Of a stretch of DNA of 64,000 bases, positions 41,655-52,690 are shown piece by piece (the first letter of the stretch is position 1; each line of letters opens with the position of its first letter). The notes under the pieces are model-generated. The model worked only from the letters and a program-made list of their open reading frames with translations, ran no database searches and was not told the origin of the DNA. The position numbers and the translations under genes are program-made. The DNA comes from Triatoma infestans (taxonomy: Eukaryota > Arthropoda > Insecta > Hemiptera > Reduviidae), in NCBI GenBank assembly GCA_011037195.1, contig JAAEAF010000232.1, positions 310,001 through 374,000 on the forward strand. Reading direction: 5' to 3'.

Positions 41655-41960
41655 ATCATATAAACTGGAAATAATGCTGAACACTGTATAATAAGGAAAG
41701 TAACACAAACTGCCAGGACTGGACACGAATATATAAAATGGTAGTGAGAGGTAAAGAGAAAGGATGATGACCCGTTGTGACTGCTGTATGAACTGTTGCA
41801 AGACTGTCGATAGACTCCCTCCTATGGCTAACGCAGCTGTATTTAAACAGATTCTCCCACTCTAGTCAGGCCTAAACTAGTGAGTGATATTGTCCAGTTT
41901 TTGTGTCTCTCTCTCTGGCTTAGATCTATCTCTTCGGATCCTATTACAAACTGCCCTTAA
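41655..41960 (+). mobile_element. Family D copy inserted in family A
   Basis: AACTGGAAATAATGCTGAAC, AAACTGCCAGGACTGG, CAGCTGTATTTAAACAG (TATA-like), TCTCCCACTCTAGTCAGGCC and an end near CTTCGGATCCTA. It splits one family A copy, so it is a mobile unit of about 300 bp. A reverse copy with the same GGATCC end lies at 45250-45650. Confidence 0.7.
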
Positions 41961-42105
41961 GTTTTCTTTTTTGAGGTATTCTGTTCACACATATATAATA
42001 TTCGCTAAAAACATATTTTTCGTACTCAAGCAACCTCAAAACATTTGATATGATCACGTTACTTCCTCTAACAAGGAGTAAGGGAAAGTAAAATTACGTT
42101 GGGAA
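41961..42105 (-). repeat. Family A, right of family D
   Basis: TTTTCTTTTTTGAGGTATTC, CTCAAGCAACCTCAAAACA and the start hairpin CCTCTAACAAGGAGTAAGGG, then AAAGTAAAAT. Confidence 0.75.
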
Positions 42106-42885
42106 AATTGTGTTTTTTCCCTTACACTTTTGATGATGATGGTAACAATTGCTTGTATTTAATATGTTTGTCTGTCTGTTTATCACAACACAATTCTGCT
42201 TCTACGAGAACGTACAATATAATTAAGATCTAGCTCTCTAATATTCCAAAAAGAACGTAATTATAAAATAAATTTATTCAAGTATGAGCGCCGTTAATCT
42301 TTAATTATACAATGAAATACACTTTGCTCACAAAAAAAAATTAATTACAAAAATAAATTATTTCTTTTGTTAATGAGGCATAAAAGAGAAAAGAAAAAGA
42401 AAACAAACCAAATAATTTGCTGTCAATTGTGGCAAGAAGTAGTTATGGGGAGAAGGACCTCCTCTGTTATATAACTAACTGCCTAGACACATTAGTAAGA
42501 TGTATGTCAACCAGTCTTGACAACCTGTTGCATTCTAGAAATATTCTAGTATATTAGCAATAGCATGTAGTAGTTTTCTTTCAATTATATTAATTACTAT
42601 TAATAACCAATGATTAAAGGAAACCAGGAAACGTTAGTATAAAAATATTTGATTAAAAAAAACAGCTGATTTATAAAAAAAAATACAGTAGCCACTGCTA
42701 CCTGTATCGTTGATGGATATTACCGTAATAGTTTATTTACAACTAGGTCAAGCAGAATCTAGTGCAAAGTTAAAAAAATAGCTTTCCCGATTATTCTTTT
42801 CTTTTTTTTTAAATAATGCGAGAAATCCGTGTTCCTTGGAGGGGTTTGAAGAGAGTTTCTAACACATATTACCTTTTCTTAGTGC
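42106..42885. other. AT-rich, no gene seen
   Basis: No supported feature. Confidence 0.4.
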
Positions 42886-43250
42886 TGGATAAGTTAGAAG
42901 TATTGCGATCGTGTTAAATCTTCGAAATTGAGTATTCTCCGGAAATACATGATTTGAGGTTCTGCTGAATGAAAAGGGAACGAAAAATTACGGGAAATTT
43001 TCCAAAGAAATCGATTTGTTCGGGGAGTTCTGCTAAGTTAAGCTTTCCTCTTAACGTACGTTCAGTGCAATATATGGTTCTACAACCTGTTTAATATTAT
43101 TGGTACACTGGTAGCATCGTTGGAATTCTAAATTTGAAAAAAATCACCCGGATATGCGACATTTTTCGTACGATTTCTTTAAAATAGGAACGCTATCCAG
43201 CAAAGATATAAACGATCTTTTTAAAAATAAAAAAAAACTGACTTTTAGCG
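42886..43250 (+). repeat. Family A copy
   Basis: GCGATCGTGTTAAATCTTCG, GAGTATTCTCCGGAAATACA, GCTTTCCTCTTAACG and AATATATGGTTCTACAACCT. Confidence 0.7.
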
Positions 43251-43254
43251 GGTT

Positions 43255-43338
43255 CTGAAGAAACTATGACGTTTGACATTTTCAATATTATTTGAGTTTG
43301 ATCAATTTTACATTGACTACAATGCAATCACTTCGACT
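43255..43338 (+). repeat. Family E, left of a SINE
   Basis: ACTATGACGTTTGACATTTT, GTTTGATCAATTTTACATTG and ACTACAATGCAATCACTTCG, ending in the first copy of a 13-bp duplication (43326-43338). Confidence 0.7.
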
Positions 43339-43508
43339 GGAGGGGAATGTACTTCCCAAGAGCCCGCCAGGTTATTAGGATTCCTTAGGGATCTTAAACT
43401 GATGGAGGTATTGAAGACGGTGTTCGCCTAAGACATCTGTTTGGGGTGCTGTGGGCAGCCTGCAACACAATAGATCGTAATGGTCGCAGTGCATCGCCCC
43501 CCCCCCCA
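43339..43508 (+). mobile_element. 170-bp SINE-like insertion with 13-bp target duplication
   Basis: Flanked by AATCACTTCGACT at 43326-43338 and 43509-43521. Its 3' part (ACACAATAGATCG, GTCGCAGTGCATCG) matches the tail of SINE S1b at 62200. Its 5' part (AGGATTCCTTAGGGATCTTA) matches nothing else here. It ends in a run of 13 C. A perfect long duplication marks it as one of the younger insertions. Confidence 0.85.
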
Positions 43509-43665
43509 AATCACTTCGACTACTACCTGCCTTGGAAAAATTAATTTATCCTTATCACCCCTATATTTATGTTAAGGCAAATGAGTATAATTTCAAGTAT
43601 TAATAAAATCTGGTCAATTTTATGATTGTATTACCCACAGGTGTTTTATTGTCCCTCTTATTAGT
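43509..43665 (+). repeat. Family E, right of the SINE
   Basis: Second duplication copy, then ATTTATCCTTATCACCCCTA, TATTTATGTTAAGGCAAATG and TTTTATGATTGTATTACCC. Confidence 0.7.
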
Positions 43666-44759
43666 TCAAAATTTATTAAGTTAATAAATTAATAACAAAT
43701 ACATTGTCCACAGTGCAGAGAAATCATGACGAAACCCAGCCTAAAATGGGATTCACAAAGCAAATCATTGGAGAATTTTTTTTTTTTTTTTAAATCCACC
43801 AAGGAGGAAAATGGCAGAAAATTTTTTACACATAACGCAATAATCTTTATAGATTGCCGCAACATGTGTAAACTGACTTACTAAATGAGAGAAGTGTACG
43901 TAAATATGATTTTAAAAAAAATGATGAGTATATTGTGTGAATACTTCCAAAGTTTATTTATAACATTGAAAACCAATGCTGACAAAGCCCCTGGAGCTTT
44001 ATTAGTTTTTTTTTAAACTAATCACCTGAATTGAAAGATGCTTCTAAAATATTAGAATAAATAAGACGGTACTGCATAAAAAGTGTTTGTAGAACTGGAG
44101 TTATTATTTAATAATTTATTAAATGGGGAATGAGGATGTCATAGACTCATACGGAACACCTCCTACAGACACATACAAATCTACTTTTTTTCTTAATCAG
44201 TGGTTGAAACATTTTCGAGTCCATGTATCCCTGCGTCCAACTCTCCAAGAGTCTGAAGGTCTGAATTTATTTTACTATCCCTTCTTTCAGATTTTTAATA
44301 ATTAATTAAAATATAGTTATTAAACAGGAACACATAAAAATAATTAGCACAACGCGCGAGTAGTTTATAAATAGAAAATTCCCCATTTCTCCTTTGAACT
44401 TTAAAGAAATGAAAAGGTTAGTAAACTAGCCTAGTCGCGCGTCCTTGTGAAAAGAGGAAAGTAAGAGAAAGACCGGATAATAAAAGAAAGTCATGAGAAA
44501 GGTTATGATTAAAGGTGGGAATGAAGGAAACTTAGTGAAAGAACAACAAACACACAGGAGATGTCGTGAGATAGAATGTGTGTATAAAAGTTCGACCTCT
44601 AGCGTATTTTTATTGCTTGCACTTCAAGTATGCACGTTTCCTTGGCTCATATCCTACCTGTCGTCACATGTTTCTATAGAAATTGTAAAAAAACATTTCA
44701 CTCTCTTCTTAGGTTTTATTTTTATTTTATTTCATTTTTTTTTTTTGTTCACTTTCTGT
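43666..44759. other. AT-rich, no gene seen
   Basis: Short frames (60 and 101 codons) lack any motif. I see nothing that supports a gene. Confidence 0.4.
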
Positions 44760-44835
44760 TACTACTACTCTGAAGCGGAAGTATCACGATCGTGGTAAAA
44801 TTTTCAAAATAAGTTTCACCGGAAATACAAGTTGT
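44760..44835 (+). repeat. Family A start fragment
   Basis: CTGAAGCGGAAGTATCACGA, AAATTTTCAAAATAAG and GTTTCACCGGAAATACA. Confidence 0.6.
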
Positions 44836-45249
44836 GATACTAATTATCTTCTCTTACTGCACTTACTACGAATTCTAATTGGCTAAGTTTCTTTGAATTT
44901 TTACTAGACATTTAGTCGGCAGTATTACATTACTAGAAATATTGGCGGCAGATTTTTTTTTTTTTGGAATAAGTTTCAATAGAGTTTATGGACAGCCTGT
45001 GGCGGCTCGTGGACCGTGAGACTGGAGTTTCATTAATAAACAGTTCAAATTTAAATTTAAACAAGTTCAATATTATTGCATAATTCAAGTATTTACGTCG
45101 GAAGTATTTCAATAAAATTTGAGTACGTTAAGAAATTTGGTGAAATATTCTATAGAATCAGATACTCCTAAATTTCACAATATCCTTTGAAAAAACATGA
45201 AACGGAAACAATATTAGATTTATCGTACTTGATAGAGCCAAATATTATA
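44836..45249. other. Unassigned
   Basis: No gene or repeat recognised. Confidence 0.35.
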
Positions 45250-45650
45250 TCTTAAATAACTTATTGTTATAGGATCCGAAGAGAGGAATCTAAATCAGAG
45301 AGAAAGAGACACAAAAACTGAGAGTCTCACTCACTACTTAGGCCAGACTAGAGTGGGAGAATCTGTTTAAATGCAGCTGCGACAGCCATGGGGGGGGGGG
45401 GTTCTTCCAAGAGTCTTGCAACAGTTCATATAGCAGTCATAACGCGTCAACAATCTTTCTCTTTACTCATTCTAAATCTCTCACCACCATTTTATATGCG
45501 TACGTGTAAAGTCCTGGCAGTTTGTGTTACTTTCTTTATTATACAGTGTTCAGCATTATTTCCAGTTTATTTATCTCATAAACCCAATTTCTCTCCTCCT
45601 CATACCCATTATATTATTAAAGAACTCTCGTTCGAAACTTTATTATAATT
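45250..45650 (-). repeat. Family D copy
   Basis: Begins ATAGGATCCGAAGAGAGG and continues GACACAAAAACTGAGAGTCT, CAGACTAGAGTGGGAGAATC, CTGTTTAAATGCAGCTG (TATA-like), a G run, AAGTCCTGGCAGTTTGTGTT and the CCTCATACCCATTA end. It is the reverse of 41655-41960. Confidence 0.8.
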
Positions 45651-45679
45651 TGCTTACTTGAACCAAAGAAAATGGGTGT

Positions 45680-45940
45680 TTTGGTCTCACAGTCGGACTG
45701 TAGATCGCACGCAGAATCATCCTTTACCAGCCGTTCAAGATAGTTCATCAGCTTCAGCCAAAGTCCAAGTTTCGGCACCATACAGTACGATACAATACAA
45801 ATGTTCCGTTTATGATAATTTTTACTTGCCTGGACAGGCTTTTGCTTTAAAATGTCGACCGAATTGTTGTATACCATTTCTTTTCCCAGCTGCAAGTCTG
45901 TATCTTCCTTCTTCCAGAGTTTACCATATAGTTCATTTTA
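45680..45940 (-). pseudogene. LINE reverse transcriptase relic
   Basis: On the minus strand one frame reads YGAETWTLAEADE, and the next continues YLERLVKDDSACDLQS, matching the YGSETW-L...LERK segment near the end of LINE reverse transcriptases. Upstream (45895 and below) VDILKQKP and NYHKRNICIVS fit the preceding helix. Frames are broken. It is a different piece from the GH-R relics at 16130 and 24440. Confidence 0.6.
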
Positions 45941-45959
45941 TTTACACTGACAATTAGAC

Positions 45960-46719
45960 CGCAATAAGCCGCACATTGCTCTAATTCGTTGTAAAAAAAA
46001 CAAAAACAAAAAAAAACAACACCTTGATATCACAACTGTTTGTCGGCAAATGCAAGCACTGCACCATGCGATTGTAGATAAACGGCCTTGGGTAATAAAC
46101 AAACCAAAAGGAAATAAAATTTGCAAATATTATCTGAAAGTATCAAAGTTAGAAAGATATGTCACCAATATATGGATATGTTGAAATAGTTACTCACTGC
46201 AATAAACAAACCTTATTTTACAATGAACGTTAAAAATATGTTACAATTCAATTTTTATACATCGCAAATTATGTGTGAATTGGCCGGGGAAATGTGATAA
46301 TAGTTTATGAGTTGAAAAAAATCATTATATCGTTTATAGTAGTTAAACTTTAATAATCTGAAAAACTATTTCTAGAAAAATAATCTAAAATTGGAACTTC
46401 TATAAATAGACATGTTTCATAAACTTAGTGGGAAAAGATATTGTTTGTAAAAAATATTTCACGGACGCACGGCTAACACCAACGCGCGCCTGCTAGGGTT
46501 CACAATAATTCTGCACTCCTGAAGAAGTATATATTTATAAGCTAATACTCCCCCCCCCTAACTTCTAGCCTCTTCCGACCCTTCCTACTCAATCGCTCTG
46601 CATTTAGGTGCGCTTAAAGTACAAATTAACGTCTCCATTGTGAAATTTGAAAACTAAGAATTCAACTTAACCAGTTAAAGGTTATCATCAAGTTTTGAGA
46701 AAGAGTTCATAATAACAAT
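45960..46719. other. Unassigned
   Basis: AT-rich with a GC-richer patch (CACGGCTAACACCAACGCGC, 46469). No gene or repeat recognised. Confidence 0.35.
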
Positions 46720-47138
46720 GTGTATTTTAACTAAAGATTTTTCCAAAACGGTTCTCCTACGAATGTGCACACATATGGACCAGCCACCATTGAAGACAGT
46801 GGCATCTGACAACCTTCAGCAAAAATGGAAAAAATAACGGCAGTTGAAATTTAAGACTTAATTCTTAGATCCTACAGAATCTCCCCCTAAAGCACTTCTG
46901 CAAAAATGTTCTAAATTAAACCAAATAGATTTTCGGGATAATTAGTTGTTCAAATTTAAGGAAATTCACTGAGGTCATTTAAAAAAAAAAAAAATTCTGT
47001 TGTTAAACTACTTTCTCTTACTGTAATCAAATACAATTTAAGCAAGAAACTTTCTTTAAAATTGTAACGTTATGTAATAACATAGCAATGTCAAAGCCTT
47101 CACAAAATATAACAAAAGGAAAGAATAATTTATAACTA
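46720..47138 (-). repeat. Family A, degraded, with end piece
   Basis: TTTTCCAAAACGGTTCTCC, TCCCCCTAAAGCACTTCTG and a degraded palindromic end, then CTACTTTCTCTTACTGTAAT with the terminal sequence up to the family B insertion. Confidence 0.55.
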
Positions 47139-47139
47139 G

Positions 47140-47945
47140 TGGCCCCACAGCCGGCTGCTGCCTTTTTAATACAAAGGTATCAAAGACAAGCACCGATAAA
47201 GCCCTGTCTATTGAACAGAAGCCACCTTGTCTTTGAAAGTCGCCGATAGGCGACTAAATCTGGCCACTGACCTGAATCACTGGTCGCCGACCTAACCAAG
47301 GTCGCACAAGGTCGCACGCTACTAGAGATGTCTTATTTTTTTTTTAAATTAATTTAAGGCGTCTCAACATCTGTGGTCATTTGCGCCCGGAGCCTTCTCG
47401 GTTGCACTTGCCGCCTCCGGCAGTGTTCTCCCGTACAGACAAACACTGCCCATCACCGGACAGTGAGCTGTGCTGGGCAGTGTGGTGTAGTCGTGAGATG
47501 CTGTGTCTTAGTGTGAGAACTTACTTAACATTGAACAGTGTGTGATAAGACTAATATAAACTTCGCCTCACTGGAAGAGTCATTATCATATATCATCATT
47601 ATATCAGTATCATTTTACAGCAGCAGTTATACTTGAGTTCCGAGCGCGTCCCTATACAAGGTTTATCTTATAATTATTTTCATAGTTGTGCATATTAGTT
47701 TATTTATTATAATCATTTTAAATTATTTGTTATTTAACTCTTAAAATTATTTATTTACTTTTATCAAATCATATTAATTGTAGTTACCATTAGGCTCATT
47801 CAAATTATTGTTAAAATATATTCTATTTTTATAAATTCAGTGTTAGTAATTCAAGCAATAACTCTCTAAACTAACTTCCGCCTAATAAATCCCTCTTCAA
47901 GACATCTAACTTCATACCTCAGGAATCACGACAATTGATTCCACT
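47140..47945 (-). repeat. Family B, copy 2, carrying a SINE
   Basis: Reverse-orientation copy of 10836-11635: TTATAACTAGTGGCC end, TGGTCGCCGACCTAACC, AGAGATGTCTTA, AACTTCGCCTCACTGG, GAGCGCGTCCCTATACAAGG and ATCCCTCTTCAAGACATCTA, closing at TTGATTCCACTACAG. It lies within a family A terminal region. SINE S1a interrupts it at 47355-47480. Confidence 0.75.
47355..47480 (-). mobile_element. SINE S1a, truncated
   Basis: TTAAGGCGTCTCAACATCTG tail, GCGCCCGGAGCCTTCTCGG, the CACTGCCCATCACCGGACAG body, cut off in the body. GAGATGTCTTA lies on its left and a related GAGATG...GTCTTAG lies 40 bp to its right, a possible rearranged target duplication. Confidence 0.75.
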
Positions 47946-48248
47946 ACAGTTACAATGCTTACTTGGGCTGGCCATGAACATAGTGGAGGAGATATTTATT
48001 GCATACCCTGAGACTTACCTCCGAAACACCTCTAAAATCAATTTGTTCATCAAAATGTTTCAAATAAAAGTGATATGTTTCTATCTATGCAGCAAGTATT
48101 CCAAGTTTTAAGAAAAATCGCTTTACCGATTTTCGAGAAAATTACAAACAAAAAACAAACACAACCTATTATGTAAAATCGCACTTCCGGTTAACCGATT
48201 TTCTTCAAATTTGGAATTTAATCAATGTTTCTAATGTGTATTAATATT
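47946..48248 (-). repeat. Family A, left of SINE S1b
   Basis: GGGCTGGCCATGAACATAGT, ATCAAAATGTTTCAAATAAA, TTTCGAGAAAATTACAAA and GCACTTCCGGTTAACCGAT (48181). It continues at 48679. Confidence 0.8.
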
Positions 48249-48257
48249 ATGACAGGT

Positions 48258-48678
48258 ACTTGTAGATTTTTGTAAGGTATTATTGCTCTGCAACCAGAAA
48301 GATCTATTGTGCCCGGCCTCTTCAGTGCAGTGCCGGCCTCCGGACAGTTCTTTCGTTACAGACAACACTGTCCATCACCGGACAGTGAGCTGTAGAGGCT
48401 CCTAGGAAGAGAAAATCTAAGGGCAGTACGCTGGATTTAAACGTGGGACCTCCGCGTTGCTAGTACAGCGCGCTACCACTGAGCTAATCCCTACCTTCTC
48501 CCTTGGCTTAGGCCAATTAACTAGGCACGGAGACCCTAATTTTGGTATTGTGTTTGTCGTTGTCTGTAAAGAGTAGAATGTATGTAGTGTGTTGTCTACT
48601 GTATTGATGAAGTGCATGGAGTACTATGGTAACCCATGGGGTCGCTCTCCCCAAGTAACTGCATGCAACCTTGTGGGC
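48258..48678 (-). mobile_element. SINE S1b, full length, with target duplication
   Basis: 421 bp flanked by ATGACAGGT at 48249-48257 and 48679-48687. On minus: a 5' extension of about 180 bp (with GCATGCAGTTACTTGGGGAG), an internal tRNA-like segment (box A TTAGCTCAGTGGTAGCGCG; decayed box B), the S1 body with the CACTGTCCGG...GGACAGTG hairpin, and the GGGCACAATAGATC tail. This copy fixes the true ends of S1b. An internal rather than terminal tRNA-like part suggests a compound SINE. Confidence 0.88.
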
Positions 48679-49060
48679 ATGACAGGTGGTTAAAAATCAT
48701 TTATTATACTGAAGTGGTACTTAAGGGGAAAGCAATACGCTACTGACCCCCCCAGAACCCCCTCAAAAAAAAATCAATTTTCCCCTGGAAAATATTTCAA
48801 ATATTTACGTGGTGTGCAGATAGTACTAAAATTTTAAAAAAAAATCGTTGGAGCTGTTTTGGACGAAATTAAGAAAAAACACACAAAAAATCAGTAAAGT
48901 GGTACTTCCGGTTGATAGATTCTGGCCGAAATCTTCGTGTCTTTTGCGGTACATAAAGGAAGTTTGAGTTTCCTGTGACTATTCATAAGACACACATTTA
49001 TTCCTTTTGTTAGGAATAAAAGAAAGTAATACAAAATTTCAAACAAAAAAAGTAAAAATA
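48679..49060 (-). repeat. Family A, right of SINE S1b
   Basis: GTGGTTAAAAATCATTTATT, GGGGAAAGCAATACGCTACT, TTTTCCCCTGGAAAAT, GTACTTCCGGTTGATAG (48902) and a start hairpin near 49000. Confidence 0.8.
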
Positions 49061-49760
49061 CGATTCTAGGTGGCTTTGTGTGAAAGCTAAAGACATTATT
49101 CATTCTCCCCCCTCCCCCCCATATACTGTTAAAACAGCACATTTCACCACTTGGTGGGAATTTATAGGGAATTATATATTTTTATTAAAAATTCCGACTT
49201 TTAACACAATTTGTGAATAATGAGTATGAGAATTATTGTAAGATTATTTATTTATTCATTCATTTTACTTTCTCTTACAGTTGTTTGTGTATTCATGTTT
49301 TATTTATCACTTCGCAAATATTTTTTTGTAACCAACTAATTATAGACAATGATTTCATGGTAAACGAATATAATTACTCCATTTTAATGTCTCATTAAAA
49401 AACCATAACACATGAAAAATACGTGATGTATCATTAAAATAAAAACAATGTTCATTTGTTTTCAATTATTTTTTATTTTTTTATTTTTTATTTTTGCAAT
49501 TACTATAAACTTTTTTTGCATTTCATGTTTACAGTTTTTATAGTGATTAGTTATAACTTCTCCCCCTTTTGTTTTGAATAAATTTTCAAAATATTTTTTA
49601 GTAATAAAATTTATTTTTATTAGATTTGTAATAAAAATTTAGTAAAATTATAGGTGTCATAAAATTGTTTATATTTTTACTAATAAAAATACCATGTAAA
49701 ATTGGATACAGTTACAATCTGTGACATGCAATAAACAGTTTTGAAAATAGTGTAATTTCT
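49061..49760. other. AT-rich, no gene seen
   Basis: Very T-rich; no supported feature. Confidence 0.4.
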
Positions 49761-49764
49761 GTGA

Positions 49765-49975
49765 GTATGGAAGAGAATAGCTAAGTGGTTAGCGTACTGG
49801 ATTCCCCGGCGGAGGTATTCTTAGATTTTTTCTTCCTAGAAGCCTCTACAGTTCACTGTCCATTGATGGACAGTGTTGTCTGTAACGAGAGAACACTGTC
49901 CGGATGCCGGCAATGCACTGAGAAGGCTCCGGGCGCCAATGTCCATAAATGTTGACGCGCCTTAAATTAAAAAAA
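49765..49975 (+). mobile_element. SINE S1a, plus strand
   Basis: Head with box A (AATAGCTAAGTGGTTAGCGT), a shortened middle lacking box B, the S1 body (CTACAGTTCACTGTCCATTG; GAACACTGTCCGGATGCCGG), the S1a tail GGGCGCCAATGTCC and GTTGACGCGCCTTAAATT, then nine A. It shows S1a order in the sense direction. Confidence 0.85.
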
Positions 49976-49999
49976 AAGTCTCTGAATAGTGATTTTTTA

Positions 50000-50180
50000 A
50001 GTAGTTCCATGGAATTTATGGCGTTAAATTGCTTGTTATTTGGTTTAGACCATAATGTAGTTGTCTGGATTCGTCCTTATCCCCCCACAACCTCTACTAT
50101 TAATGTTAGGACATTTATGTACCTCTACAATTACTGAGTAAAACTGGGGAAAAAATTTGTCATTTTATATATACCTAATT
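50000..50180 (+). repeat. Family E copy
   Basis: GGAATTTATGGCGTTAAATT, CATAATGTAGTTGTCTGG, CCTTATCCCCCCACAACCTC and ATGTTAGGACATTTATG. Confidence 0.7.
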
Positions 50181-50189
50181 GTTTTAAAA

Positions 50190-50276
50190 GCATTATAGAA
50201 AGACGTGGGTATATTTCCCTCGTCACCATTTCGAAATTAAGTTTTCACCGGAAATTCATATTTCTAGCGAACGGTT

Positions 50277-50307
<31 letters not shown>

Positions 50308-51040
50308 AACAAATTATCACAAAAATAGAGAGAGACACAAAGATTTTGGGCAAAAATCTAACAACCGGAAGTTTGATTTTGCTGAACGGTTTTTTTTTTT
50401 CTTTAATTTTTCGTAATTTTCTCAAAAATGGCTCCAAACAATTTTCTTAAAACTTTGTATACAACTATCTACACACATAAATACCTATCATTTTTATTAA
50501 CTTTTCCCAATAAATTGTTTGGGGGGGGGGGCTTTCTGGGGGACGATAATAGGTTATGGTTTCCTGTAAAGTCCCACTTCAATATAATATATGGTTTTAA
50601 AATCTACTTAATATTAATAATTATTAAAAGTATTATTAGATTTCTAAATTAAAAAAAAAATCGGTTAACCAAAAGTACAATTTTACAGAATTGGTTTTTT
50701 GAATTATCTCGAAAACGGTTACAACGATTCCTTTTAAAACTTGGAATGTTTGCTGTATAGATAGAAACGTATCACATTTATTTGAAACATTTTACTGAAA
50801 AAATTGACTTTAGAGGGGTATTGGAGGTCTGTCAGATTAGTTTGCACATGTATTCTCAGTTATAACATCGAGTGCACCATAATGGCCCCTCAGGTAAACA
50901 AGTAAAATCCCCACCACCATTTCTATGGCCTGCCCAACTAAATCATATAATTTACAGGAAATCACTTTGTAATAAATTGTATTCATTAATTAAGTAGGAG
51001 AGAATCGTTTGAGTTTTTCACACCAGATTTTTTGTTTTCT
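50190..51040 (+). repeat. Family A copy, nearly complete
   Basis: CGAAATTAAGTTTTCACCGG, (GT)n at 50276-50303, CTAACAACCGGAAGTTTG (50360), TTCTCAAAAATGGCTCC, a G run (50520-50530), a second module with TTATCTCGAAAACGGTTAC, and the palindromic end GTTTGAGTTTTTCACACC then AGATTTTTTG at 51026. The terminal part (GTAAAATCCCCACCACCATT) also occurs at 28078. Confidence 0.85.
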
Positions 51041-51605
51041 GAGATTTCCTTAATCCAAAAAAGGTGATATTTATTGTAAATATTTTTTCCAAATGCAGTT
51101 TCAATTGCAATTCCTCTTTTTCGATATGATTCTCAAGTTCACTAATGATAAAGTGATATTTAAATGCACATATTGTCAGAATTAGATACCAGTAATAATC
51201 AGTGGAATTAGCTGACAGTGACTCTCATATTTTTGAGGGGCAAGTGTATATCATCCACTTTGTGAACCACAGTTTTAAAGAAAGTAAAATTGAATATAAA
51301 CTCACACAATTATAATTGAACTAATTGCATTATAATTAGGTGAATCGATTCAATACTGGAGAAAAGATTTTATCATACCTAGAACAAAATTCATTGTAGA
51401 AAAAAAAAAGAAATAGAGCCACTTTATAAAATTATGTTTAATCGATATGTGTTTACAATATCGATTACTTTAACTAAATAAACATCGCATACCAAACCAT
51501 ACACGTATATTCTCTCTAGGTAAATAATTGTGACCTATGGTTTGTCAACAAACATTCTCCCATTGGCCAATAAATCCAATATTATACCTAATACGCTTAT
51601 CATTA
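51041..51605. other. Unassigned
   Basis: AT-rich; no supported feature. Confidence 0.35.
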
Positions 51606-52010
51606 AGGTACTTTATTTATTCTTTCTGCTATTTCGGATTATATTGCGGTTGTATCAAGTTTTTCGAATGTGAGTTTTCATGTAAATACATTATTTTTTT
51701 AAGATATTTTGAGTATGCGAAAAAATGTTTTTTATCGAATAATCTGACGAAAAATTGCAAGGAAATTCAAATTTGATATTCCTTTTTGGTTCCACATCAC
51801 ACTGACACTAACGTTACGATCAAAATCCATCAACTAGGTATATCATTTTGTTGATTAGCTTTTTAGTTTTTTCATGATTTACTCAAAAATAACTTTGCAA
51901 GGAATTACTTTAAAATTCGCATATTATTTATAAGAATATACACATCAGTTTTATTTTTAACATTTTTCTGGGAAACTATGTTAAAGTAGGGGAGACAAGG
52001 TAAGGTCATT
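51606..52010 (+). repeat. Family A copy, diverged
   Basis: GTATCAAGTTTTTCGAATG, GAGTTTTCATGTAAATAC, TTACTCAAAAATAACTTTG and CATTTTTCTGGGAAAC. Confidence 0.65.
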
Positions 52011-52014
52011 TCAA

Positions 52015-52690
52015 AATCAGATGCAGAGGAAAGAATGGATAAGAACTTTTCGTGGAGGTCTTACTAAGATTGAGGGCAAAAAAGTCAAGAGAAACCAATT
52101 ATTTCTCTCCAAAATTGATGGGACGAGTAACAAGTGGGGCTTCGAGAGAGGTTATATGATCAGTATAAGCAGTATGGGGGAGGACACCTTTAAATGGATA
52201 ATGCAGGAAAGTAACGACATTATTTGATGTTACTCTCATGGCTCCAGGCAGAATAAAACTGGTCTGCCTGGGGAAGGAGTTTGGCTACAGGGCTCAACAA
52301 AGGAAGATCTGTGGCCACTGCTTTCCAGGTTGCGATCATTGATATCATTGAATGCTACTGCATGGTGAAAGAGTGGGAGAGAAAATTTAAAAAGGTGAGT
52401 ACATTTTCTGATAGTCAAGCTGCAGTAAAGGCTTTGAATAAGCCATGTTGGAGCTCTAAATTACTGGGCAAATATCGTGGAGAAGACTTAATGGCCTCGC
52501 TCAGAGGAGCTGAGTGGAACTCGCCTGAGTACCCGTACATACGGGTATAGAGCGCAAATGAGAGCGGACGAGTTGGCTTGAGTCACCAAAATTTGCAACT
52601 TGCACCAGCGAAGACATACAATGGAGGAATATAGAGCTGGAGAAGTACTCGTGGGGCTTAAAAAGGTGTCTCCAGGCTAAGAAATTTATA
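52015..52690 (+). pseudogene. LINE relic with RNase H region
   Basis: The frame 52281-52550 is read in pieces as an RNase H start (AFQVAIIDIIECYCMV) and STFSDSQAAVKALNKPCW, the catalytic Asp segment of LINE RNase H. Just downstream a GHSG-GNEEADEL-like trace is destroyed. The preceding frame 52021-52227 (NKWGFERGYMIS, GEDTFKWIMQ) is open but not recognised; it may be a different part of the same element. Truncated and frameshifted. Confidence 0.7.
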
